A stretch of 64,000 bases of DNA, taken from NCBI RefSeq assembly GCF_000515115.1, contig NZ_AZXF01000018.1:62204-126203 (forward strand), in the 5' to 3' direction. The position numbers and the translations under genes are program-made. Below the pieces are notes generated by a model, which saw only the letters and a program-made list of their open reading frames with translations, did no database searches and had not been told where the DNA came from. The DNA is from Nocardiopsis sp. CNT312. GTDB lineage: Bacteria; Actinomycetota; Actinomycetes; Streptosporangiales; Streptosporangiaceae. Of this stretch, positions 57,134 through 64,000 are shown piece by piece (position 1 is the first letter of the stretch; each line of letters starts with the position of its first letter).

Positions 57134-57691
57134 TCAGTCGACCCGGCCGAAGAACCAGTTGCCGACCGCCGCCTCGTCGGTGCCGGTGTAGAACTGGCGG
57201 GCGTTCTCGACGAGCTCGTCCACGCTGAGCGTGCCGTCGCCGTCGGAGTCCAGGCGGGCGAAGGACAGTTCGGCGTCCTCGGGTGAGGTTCCGAACGCCC
57301 GCTGGAAGCGCCGCCACTCGTCCGGGTTCACGGAGCCGTCCTCGTCGGTGTCGACCATGGCCAGCGCCCCCAGCACGGCGGGCCGGAAACAGCGGTCGAA
57401 GCCGCCCTCCTGCTCCGCGAAGGCGCTCACCATGCCCTGGCGCCATTCCAGGGGGCTGATACGGCGGTCGCCGTCGAGGTCGATGGCGGCCAGCAGGGCC
57501 TGCCAGAAGGTCTCGAAGCCGTCGATCAGCGCCCCGCCCTTAGAGGTGCCAGGAGCTTCCCCGAACAGGTCCATGAGCCGTGCGGCCAGGGCGGTGAGGT
57601 CGTCGTGCTCGGCGTAACCGTTGCGGTCGACATCCAGGTGGAAGAAGGCGTGGTCCAAGCGGCGCTCACGATGCGTACTGTATGCGGTCAT
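57134..57691 (-). CDS. four-EF-hand calcium-binding protein (calerythrin-like)
   Basis: A 185-residue acidic protein with four EF-hand loops: DVDRNGYAEHDD (20-31), DLDGDRRISPLE (71-82), DTDEDGSVNPDE (114-125) and DSDGDGTLSVDE (148-159). All but the second have a canonical glycine at loop position 6. The length and layout match the calerythrin/sarcoplasmic-type EF-hand proteins of actinomycetes, thought to buffer calcium. ATG 57691 is the start. It is monocistronic. Confidence 0.92.
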   Translation of the reverse strand: MTAYSTHRERRLDHAFFHLDVDRNGYAEHDDLTALAARLMDLFGEAPGTSKGGALIDGFETFWQALLAAIDLDGDRRISPLEWRQGMVSAFAEQEGGFDRCFRPAVLGALAMVDTDEDGSVNPDEWRRFQRAFGTSPEDAELSFARLDSDGDGTLSVDELVENARQFYTGTDEAAVGNWFFGRVD

Positions 57692-57790
57692 GGCATCACG
57701 TTAGGACACCGTTCCGCCCCTGTCCGGCGATTACGTGAATTCGCCCGCGGGCCGGGGTCCCGCGGCGGGGAACCCGGCCCGACGGTGCGA

Positions 57791-58603
57791 TCAGAACAGG
57801 CTGCGCTCGCCTGCGACGGCGTCGATCCACTCGTGCAGCTGACCCGCGATCTCCTCGATGTCCAGGCTCTCGTGGTCGATGGTCAGGCGCAGGAGGGTGT
57901 CGCCGCCCTCGCTGAACAGGATGCCGGGCTTCTTGTCCAGCTCCAGCACGATGTCGGCACCGTCCTCGTCGGTGAAGAAGGTGAGCTCCAGCGAGTTCAG
58001 GCCCTCGTACTGTCCGGCGGCACCGTACTCGAACTCCTGGTAGAAGGGGAGCTTCTGGCGGGTGCCGGCGATCTTGCCCTTCTCCAGGTCGACGCTCTTG
58101 AGCTCGAAGCCCAGGGCGGCGACCGCCTCCAGGACGGCGGCGTGGACCGGCAGGGGCTCGATGGCCAGCGGGTCGACGTCGGTACGGTCCAGGGCCTTGT
58201 CCACGTGCAAGCGGGTGTTGACACCCACGCCCTTCTGGAGGATCTCACCGTTCACGGCGGTCAGGGGCGCCTCCAAGGGGATGGTCAGCTCGAAGGCGAG
58301 CTCGAACTCCTGCTCGGGCTCCAGCTCGAACTCCTCGTCACTGACGACCTGGTCGGCGACGACGACGTCGATGGTGTACTCCCCCGACTGCTCCTCACCC
58401 TCCTCGTCGGTGTAGGTGTACTCCTTCTCCACCGTGGCCCGCAGGCCGACGCTGATGCCCTCGACGGTCTGGGCGACGCTGCCGCCGGTGACTTTGAGGG
58501 TCCCGGTGACGGTGCCGCCGGGCTGGACGTTCTCGCTGTCCAGGGTGGTCTCCACAGTGGCCCCGCCGATGCCGACACTGGCGAGCATGCGCTTGAAGAT
58601 CAC
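57791..58603 (-). CDS. spo0M: sporulation-control protein Spo0M (arrestin-like)
   Basis: A 270-residue SpoOM-family protein: MIFKRMLASVGIGGATVET at the N-terminus, VQPGGTVTGTLKVTGG, an acidic beta-sandwich with EKEYTYTDEEGE, and LPFYQEFEY. Spo0M homologues are cytosolic arrestin-fold proteins that influence sporulation and cell division. ATG 58603 is preceded by AGGAAAGAG. It is monocistronic. Confidence 0.92.
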   Translation of the reverse strand: MIFKRMLASVGIGGATVETTLDSENVQPGGTVTGTLKVTGGSVAQTVEGISVGLRATVEKEYTYTDEEGEEQSGEYTIDVVVADQVVSDEEFELEPEQEFELAFELTIPLEAPLTAVNGEILQKGVGVNTRLHVDKALDRTDVDPLAIEPLPVHAAVLEAVAALGFELKSVDLEKGKIAGTRQKLPFYQEFEYGAAGQYEGLNSLELTFFTDEDGADIVLELDKKPGILFSEGGDTLLRLTIDHESLDIEEIAGQLHEWIDAVAGERSLF

Positions 58604-58752
58604 AGCGTCTCTTTCCTCAGGCCCCTGCCCCGAGGCGCCGGGAGGGGGCAGTGAACCGGTACGTGAGGGTGGGTTCCGGCGCCGTGTCTCCTAGGACGCA
58701 GCTTTCGCGGGACCGGTTGCCACTCCCGGACATTCCTAGGCTTTTGCCCCGA

Positions 58753-59697
58753 TCAATCCTTCTTGCCGGGAAAAAGTGCGGCGCGCAGTGCGCGCTCCTG
58801 TGTCCGGTGGAACTCGTGCGCGAGCGCCGTGCCACGGAAGGCGGCGTCGAACCCGTGGAAGGCGCCCTGGACGATGGTGACCGCGCAGTCGACCCCCGCC
58901 GCGCGCAGGCGCTCGGCGTAGGCCAGGTCCTCGTCGTGGAACAGGTCCACGTCGCCCACCCCGATCCACGCCGGGGGCAGGCCGGACAGGTCCTGCCGCC
59001 GCGCGGGCGCCGCGTAGGGGGAGACGTCCCCCCCTCCGGGTTCGCGGCCCAGGTAGGCGCTCCAGGCGTACCGGTTGCTGGCGGGCGTCCACACGCGCAC
59101 GTCGCGCGCACCGATATCGGTCCGCAGCGCCGTGCGGTCGTCCAGCATCGGGTAGACGAGCAGTTGGAAGACCGGGGTCGGCCCGCCCCGGTCGTGGCAG
59201 GCCAGGGCGAGCGCCGCCGTGAGGCCGCCGCCCGCGCTGGCCCCGCCGATCGCGACGCGCTCCGGGTCGACGCCCAGTTCTTCGGCGTGCTCACACACCC
59301 AGGACAGGGCCGCGTACACGTCCTCCAGAGCGGCCGGAGCCGGGTGCTGCGGGGCGAGGCGGTAGCCGACGGAGACGACGGTGATCCCCAGTTCGCGGGC
59401 GAAGGCGGCACTGCCCGCCTCGTCCTGGACGGGACTGCCGATCAGAAAACCGCCGCCGTGGATCCACAGCAGTGCGGGAGCCCTGCCGTCCAGGCCCCTG
59501 GGCCGGTAGAGGCGGAGGCGGACCGGCGGGGCGCCCTCGGGGCCGGGGGCGGTGCGCTCCTCGATCCGCACGTCCTCGGGCGCCTTCGGCGGGCGCATCC
59601 GCGCGGAGAGCCGCCGGACCGGCCGCGCGAGCGCCGCGTTGAAGGACACGGACGGCAGGAACCGGGCGCGGGCCAGTTCCGGGTGCAGGTCCGGCAT
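58753..59697 (-). CDS. alpha/beta hydrolase, HSL-type esterase
   Basis: A 314-residue hormone-sensitive-lipase family esterase: oxyanion motif LLWIHGGGFLIG, nucleophile elbow GGASAGGG, the aspartate region GVGDVDLFHDED and the histidine in QGAFHGFD. No signal peptide. It is probably a cytosolic carboxylesterase. No link to the siderophore importer downstream is required, but hydrolysis of ferric-siderophore esters is a known role of adjacent esterases in other systems. Confidence 0.9.
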   Translation of the reverse strand: MPDLHPELARARFLPSVSFNAALARPVRRLSARMRPPKAPEDVRIEERTAPGPEGAPPVRLRLYRPRGLDGRAPALLWIHGGGFLIGSPVQDEAGSAAFARELGITVVSVGYRLAPQHPAPAALEDVYAALSWVCEHAEELGVDPERVAIGGASAGGGLTAALALACHDRGGPTPVFQLLVYPMLDDRTALRTDIGARDVRVWTPASNRYAWSAYLGREPGGGDVSPYAAPARRQDLSGLPPAWIGVGDVDLFHDEDLAYAERLRAAGVDCAVTIVQGAFHGFDAAFRGTALAHEFHRTQERALRAALFPGKKD

Positions 59698-59802
59698 GGG
59701 TACTCCTCGCGGGGCCGGTGGAACACTGTAGGGGGAGATCCTCGCACGACCGGGGCGGTCGACGGCAGGGGTGTTCGACCGATACCCGCTGGCGACGGCC
59801 GC

Positions 59803-60615
59803 TCAGGCCTCGGCGGGGGCGTGGTGGTGCCTGCCGATGGGCAGCATGAGCGGACGGCCCGACGTGGGGTCGGTGATGACCGAGCTGCGCAGCCCGAACA
59901 CCGCCTCCACCGTCTGGGGGGTGAGCACCTCCTCGGGGGTGCCCTCGGCGTACAGGCGGCCGTCGGCGAGCGCGATGAGGTGGTCGGCGTAGCGCGCGGC
60001 CAGGTTGAGGTCGTGCAACACCATGACGATCGTCGTGCCCAGGGACCGGTTGAGGTCGGTGAGCAGGTCGAGGACCTCCACCTGGTGGCTGACGTCGAGG
60101 AACGTGGTGGGCTCGTCGAGCAGCAGCAGGTCGGTGCGCTGGGCCAGGGCCATCGCGATCCACACCCGCTGGCGCTGCCCGCCGGAGAGCTCGTCCACCG
60201 GACGGTCGGCCAGCTCCACGGTCCGGGTGGCCTCCAGCGCCTGGGCGACCGCCGCGTCGTCGGCCCGGCTCCACCGCGACAGCAGCCTCTTGTGCGGGTG
60301 CCGCCCCCGGCCGACCAGGTCGCCGACGGTGATCCCCTCGGGGGCGATCGGCGACTGCGGCAGCAGGCCCAGGGTGCGCGCCACCTCCTTGGACGGCAGG
60401 CGGTGCACCTCCCTGCCGTCCAGCAGTACGTGCCCGCCCTTGGGCTGGAGCAGGCGCGACATGGAGCGCAGCAGCGTGGACTTGCCGCAGGCGTTGGCGC
60501 CGACGATCGCGGTGACCCGCCCCGGCGGGAGCGTGAGGTCGAGGGAGGAGACGACGACGCGGTCCTTGTACCCCAGCGTCAGGTCCTGCACGAGGAGCGA
60601 ATGGGCCGTGGTCAC
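59803..60615 (-). CDS. ferric-siderophore ABC transporter ATPase (FepC/FecE type)
   Basis: A 270-residue ATPase: GANACGKST (Walker A, with Ala-Cys where Gly-Ala/Ser is usual), LGLLPQSP (Q-loop), LSGGQRQRVWIAMALAQ, LLLLDEPTTFLD and VLHDLNLAARYADHL. GTG 60615 overlaps the permease stop (GTGA). It is the last gene of the four-gene operon transcribed from the iron box at 63887. Confidence 0.93.
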   Translation of the reverse strand: MTTAHSLLVQDLTLGYKDRVVVSSLDLTLPPGRVTAIVGANACGKSTLLRSMSRLLQPKGGHVLLDGREVHRLPSKEVARTLGLLPQSPIAPEGITVGDLVGRGRHPHKRLLSRWSRADDAAVAQALEATRTVELADRPVDELSGGQRQRVWIAMALAQRTDLLLLDEPTTFLDVSHQVEVLDLLTDLNRSLGTTIVMVLHDLNLAARYADHLIALADGRLYAEGTPEEVLTPQTVEAVFGLRSSVITDPTSGRPLMLPIGRHHHAPAEA

Positions 60616-61646
60616 AGGGAGCCTCCCACACGGTTGGTTCTGACGATCAGGTAGATGAGGTAGGGCGCGCCGAGCACGCCGGTGACGACCCCCACCGGGT
60701 AGCGGGTGCCGAACGCGAACTGGGCGCACAGGTCGGCGACCAGGACGAGGAGCGCCCCCACCAGCGCGGAGGGGACGAGCAGCGAGCCGTGCGGGCCGAC
60801 CAGGCGCGCCGCGATCGGGCCGGACAGGAACGCCACGAACGCGATCGGCCCGGCGGCGGAGGTGGCGAAGGCGATGAGGCCCACCGCCGCGACGATCGCG
60901 ACGAGGCGGGTACGGTCCACGCGCACGCCGAGCGCGGAGGCGGTGTCGTCGCCGAGCTGGAGCGCGGACAGGTTCGCGCCCTGGGACAGCAGCACGGGGG
61001 CGAGCACCGCCAGCGCGACCAGGACCGGGACGGCCTCCTCCCACGTGGAGCCGTTGAGGCTGCCGGTCAGCCACCGCATCGCCTCCTGGAGGTCCCACTG
61101 GGCGGCCTGGTCGAGGACGTAGGCGGTGACGCTGTCGAGCATGGCGGCGAGGCCGATGCCGATGAGGATGAGCCGGGTGCCCGCGACGCCGTCCTTGAAG
61201 GAGAGCCCGTACATGAGCAGGGCGACCCCGAGCCCGGCGGCGATCGCGAAGGCGGACACGCCGGTCCGGTCGAGGGAGAGCACGACGATCGCGAAGACGG
61301 CGGCGGCACCCGCCCCGGCGCTGATGCCGATGACGTCCGGACTGGCGAGGGGGTTGCGCAGCATGGTCTGGAACGTGACGCCGCCCAGGCCGAAGCACAG
61401 CCCCACAGCGAGCGCGAGCACGGCGCGCGGCAGCCGGAGCCGGCCGACGGTGAAGGAGGCGCCGGGCACCTCGTGGCCGAGGACGACGGCCACGACGTCG
61501 CCCGGCGGGTAGAAGGTCCGCCCCACCATGAGGCTCGCGGCGAAGACGGCGGCGATCGCCACGGCCAGGACGGCGATCACGGCGTACCGCCTGCGGGCGC
61601 GGCGGACGCGCCCCCGGGCGACGGTCAGGGCGGTGCTGGTGCTCAC
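60612..61646 (-). CDS. FecCD-family siderophore permease (FepG-like)
   Basis: A 344-residue permease: RLRLPRAVLALAVGLCFGLG, QTMLRNPLASPDVIGISAGA and AAGPIAFVAFLSGPIAARL are the FecCD signatures. GTG 61646 overlaps the upstream permease stop by 4 nt; a much longer frame upstream is a shadow of that gene. Confidence 0.92.
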   Translation of the reverse strand: MSTSTALTVARGRVRRARRRYAVIAVLAVAIAAVFAASLMVGRTFYPPGDVVAVVLGHEVPGASFTVGRLRLPRAVLALAVGLCFGLGGVTFQTMLRNPLASPDVIGISAGAGAAAVFAIVVLSLDRTGVSAFAIAAGLGVALLMYGLSFKDGVAGTRLILIGIGLAAMLDSVTAYVLDQAAQWDLQEAMRWLTGSLNGSTWEEAVPVLVALAVLAPVLLSQGANLSALQLGDDTASALGVRVDRTRLVAIVAAVGLIAFATSAAGPIAFVAFLSGPIAARLVGPHGSLLVPSALVGALLVLVADLCAQFAFGTRYPVGVVTGVLGAPYLIYLIVRTNRVGGSL

Positions 61647-62686
61647 AGTTCGCGAACCTTCTGGCGGCGGACGATGTGGATGAAGAACGGAGCGCCGATC
61701 AGCGCGGTGACGATGCCCACCTGGAGTTCGGCGGGGCGGGCGATGAGGCGCCCGACCACGTCGGCGGCGGTGAGCAGGGCGGCGCCGCCGAGCGCGGAGA
61801 AGGGGATGAGCCACCGGTGGCCGACCCCGACCAGCAGGCGGCACAGGTGCGGGACGACCAGCCCGACGAACCCGATCGGGCCGGTGACGGCGGTGACCGC
61901 GCCGCACAGGGCGACGGCCCCGAGGGCGGCGGTGCCCCGCGCCAGGGCCACGCGCTCGCCCAGCCCGGCGGCGAGGTCGTCGCCCAGGGCGAGGAGGTCG
62001 AGTCCGCGGGCGGAGAGCAGGCAGAGGGCGAACCCGGCGACGAGGAACGGGGCCACCTGGGCGAGGCTGTCGAACGTGCCGCCGCCGACGCCGCCGATCT
62101 GCCAGGAGCGGACACTCTCGGCGATGTCGCCCCGTGGCAGGACCACGGCGGTGATGAACGAGGCCAGTGCTGCGGCGGTCGCCGATCCGGCCAGGGCCAG
62201 TTTGAGCGGGGTGGTACCGCCCCGCCCCAGGGAGCCGATCGCGTAGACGAACACGGCGGTGGCGGCGGCCCCGGCGATCGCGGTCCAGATGTGGCCGGCG
62301 GCGGTCGTCAGGCCGAAGTAGGCGATACCGGTCACGACGGCGAGCGAGGCACCCATGTTCACGCCGAGGATGCCCGGGTCGGCGAGCGGGTTGCGGGTGA
62401 CGCCCTGCATGACCGCGCCGGACACGCCGAGGGCCGCCCCGGCGAGGACGGCGAGCAGGGTGCGGGGGATGCGTTTGGCGACGGCGGCCTGGTCGAAGCC
62501 CTCGGCCGATCCGCCCAGGGCGGCGGTGACGGCCGACCAGGGGACGTCGCGGGAGCCGAACACGAGGGAGGCGAACATGAGCGCGGCCAGCACGCCGAGG
62601 ACGGCGAGCAGCCAGAGGGGACGGCCGCGTCCCGGGCGCCGCGCGGGGGCGGTGCCCGGGGCGGGCGGTGCTGCGGTGGCGGTCAC
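61643..62686 (-). CDS. FecCD-family siderophore permease (FepD-like)
   Basis: A 347-residue permease with RIPRTLLAVLAGAALGVSGA, GVTRNPLADPGILGVNMGA and TGPIGFVGLVVPHLCRLL. GTG 62686 overlaps the binding-protein stop by 4 nt. It pairs with the following permease. Confidence 0.92.
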   Translation of the reverse strand: MTATAAPPAPGTAPARRPGRGRPLWLLAVLGVLAALMFASLVFGSRDVPWSAVTAALGGSAEGFDQAAVAKRIPRTLLAVLAGAALGVSGAVMQGVTRNPLADPGILGVNMGASLAVVTGIAYFGLTTAAGHIWTAIAGAAATAVFVYAIGSLGRGGTTPLKLALAGSATAAALASFITAVVLPRGDIAESVRSWQIGGVGGGTFDSLAQVAPFLVAGFALCLLSARGLDLLALGDDLAAGLGERVALARGTAALGAVALCGAVTAVTGPIGFVGLVVPHLCRLLVGVGHRWLIPFSALGGAALLTAADVVGRLIARPAELQVGIVTALIGAPFFIHIVRRQKVREL

Positions 62687-63717
62687 CGGTCGCTGTCGGC
62701 AGCCGCGGCCAGCAGTTCCAGGTAGTCCTGGAGAACCCAGGAGATGGCCAGCGGGGTGGGGTTGGCGGCGGTGCCCAGGGGCTGGTCACCGGGGAGGTTG
62801 ACCACGGCACCGCTTTCCACGGCGGGCATCTGCGACAGCAGCGGGTCGGCCTCCAGGGCCTCCACGAGCTCGTCGCCGCCGTAGGTGACGATGATCTCGA
62901 CGTCGTCGAAGGCGTCGGCCTGCTCGGCGCTGTAGGTCTGGGAGAACTGGTCGGTCTCGGCGGCGGCGGTGGCGACGCTCTCCGGGGTCGCCAGCCCCAG
63001 GTCCTCGAAGAACAGGGCGCGGGTGTCGTGCGGGGTGTAGAAGCTGACCTCGCTGAGGTCGGTGGTGTCCACGTGGGTGAGGAACATCGTGGACTTGCCT
63101 TCGAGCCGCGGGTACTCGGCGGCGGAGGCGGCGATCTCGGCCTCCAGGTCGTTGATCAGCTGCTCGCCCTCCTCGGCCATACCGATGCCCTGGCTGTTGA
63201 ACGCGATCATGTCCTGCCAGGGGGTGCCCCAGGCGGTCTCGGGGTAGGCGACGACGGGCGCGATCTCGGTGAGGGTGTCGTAGTCCTCCTGGGTGAGCCC
63301 GGAGTAGGCGGCGAGGATCACGTCCGGCCGGGTGTCGGCGACCGCCTCGAAGTCGATGCCGTCGGTCTCGTCGAACAGGACGGGGGTCTCGGCGCCGAGT
63401 TCCTCCAGCTTCTCCTCGACCCAGGGCAGGACGCCGTCGCCGTCGTCGTCGCCGAAGTTGGCGGCGGCCATGCCCACGGGGACGACGCCCAGGGCGAGGG
63501 GGACCTCGTGGTTGGCCCAGTTGACGGTGGCGACGCGCTCGGGCTCGGCGTCGATGGTGGTGGTCCCGAGGGCGTGCTCGATGGTGACGGGGGTCCAGTC
63601 GCCGCCGGAGGCGTCCGCGGCCTCCTCGGCGGCGGGCTCCTCTGCGGAGCAGGCGGCGAGGCCGAGGGTGAGGACCGCGGCCGAGGACAGCGCGATCAGG
63701 CGTGAAACGCGGGGCAT
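62683..63717 (-). CDS. ferric-siderophore-binding lipoprotein (FepB/FecB-like)
   Basis: A 344-residue type III substrate-binding protein with a lipoprotein signal ending LGLAAC (lipidated Cys about residue 23), an acidic linker, ERVATVNWANHEVPLALGV and TRPDVILAAYSGL. It belongs to the FecB/CdtB group of Gram-positive siderophore receptors and differs from the CeuE-like receptor at 25987, so it should bind another ferric siderophore. ATG 63717 follows GGAAGGAA. It is the first gene behind the iron box. Confidence 0.92.
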   Translation of the reverse strand: MPRVSRLIALSSAAVLTLGLAACSAEEPAAEEAADASGGDWTPVTIEHALGTTTIDAEPERVATVNWANHEVPLALGVVPVGMAAANFGDDDGDGVLPWVEEKLEELGAETPVLFDETDGIDFEAVADTRPDVILAAYSGLTQEDYDTLTEIAPVVAYPETAWGTPWQDMIAFNSQGIGMAEEGEQLINDLEAEIAASAAEYPRLEGKSTMFLTHVDTTDLSEVSFYTPHDTRALFFEDLGLATPESVATAAAETDQFSQTYSAEQADAFDDVEIIVTYGGDELVEALEADPLLSQMPAVESGAVVNLPGDQPLGTAANPTPLAISWVLQDYLELLAAAADSDR

Positions 63718-63886
63718 GGGGGTTTCCTTCCGGTGTGCGGCCGCGCGGTCCGTTAGCGGTTCCGCGGCCGGTGCTCTCGCGCCGCCGCGCCCCGGTCGCA
63801 CGGCTCTGTGCAAGGGGTTCGGGCAGGCGGGGAGAGGGGCGCCGTGGTGCGCGGGTACGTACTCGGACCCGCACCGGCCACGACGG

Positions 63887-63905
63887 TTAGGTTTGCCTAA
63901 CCAAA
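63887..63905. promoter_or_regulatory. IdeR/DmdR-type iron box upstream of second importer
   Basis: TTAGGTTTGCCTAACCAAA matches the consensus TTAGGTTAGGCTAACCTAA in 16 of 19 positions. It is 170 nt upstream of the binding-protein ATG and could also control a divergent gene beyond the window edge. The last 95 nt show no supported gene. Confidence 0.85.
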
Positions 63906-64000
63906 TTTAAAGCCTGCCTGAAAAGTACGCAATCGCTGAGATCTGACATGGTTTGTAGCGAAACGGACATCACTGGTCCCGGAACCGGGCCGGACTCATC

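Noticed and set aside
63906-64000. Possible start of a divergent gene at the right edge
   Set aside because: An ATG near 63952 opens a short frame, but there is no clear ribosome-binding site and too little sequence to judge.

Overview
High-GC actinobacterial DNA. The codon use, GTG/TTG starts, many 4-nt GTGA/ATGA stop-start overlaps, SARP and LuxR regulators and two IdeR/DmdR-type iron boxes all fit a filamentous actinomycete. Nocardiopsaceae is a plausible guess, but no rRNA or housekeeping marker proves it. Nearly the whole window is accessory: metal acquisition, a second specialised-metabolite cluster, secreted-effector-like proteins and decayed gene remnants.

1-21.9 kb is a complete catechol-capped azoline metallophore locus. 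The minus-strand operon runs from an ArCP-Cy-A-PCP-Cy-A-PCP NRPS through a docking-Cy-A-MT-PCP-TE NRPS, a saccharopine-dehydrogenase-like protein, a thiazolinyl imide reductase, a type II thioesterase and a methyltransferase to the start of an ABC transporter. The divergent plus-strand arm has a 2,3-dihydroxybenzoate-AMP ligase and a second methyltransferase. A third arm (Fur-family Zur-like regulator, DHB dehydrogenase, isochorismate synthase, isochorismatase) makes the 2,3-DHB starter. Both control regions carry Zur-like palindromes (TGAAAA-type), not iron boxes, so the product may be a zincophore, as in coelibactin.

22-36.8 kb holds a cholesterol-dependent-cytolysin-family protein, a P-loop protein, an iron-box-controlled catecholate-type importer (binding lipoprotein, two permeases, ATPase), an M60-type metalloprotease with five tandem repeats, a PfpI protein, an IS110 remnant and a UvrA-like drug-resistance protein. 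36.8-38.3 kb is mostly decayed (monooxygenase and AfsR remnants).

38.5-48.9 kb is a compact cluster: LuxR and SARP regulators, a tiny secreted peptide, then nine tightly packed genes (free-standing A domain, carrier protein, ectoine-synthase-like cyclase, acyl-CoA-dehydrogenase-like oxidase, transglutaminase-like protein, pseudouridine-phosphate-glycosidase-like C-ribosyltransferase, HAD phosphatase, MFS exporter, Asp/Glu-racemase-like protein). The logic matches a showdomycin-type C-nucleoside: aminoacyl-carrier cyclised to an aminopyrrole, C-ribosylated, dephosphorylated and exported.

49.3-64 kb carries a HAD dehalogenase-like gene, a reactive-sulfur module (TauE, MBL-rhodanese, rhodanese) with three repeated CsoR/CstR-like operator palindromes, a TrkA/RCK channel-like protein, an SDR reductase, an EF-hand protein, Spo0M, an esterase, and a second ferric-siderophore importer operon behind a strong iron box at the right edge.
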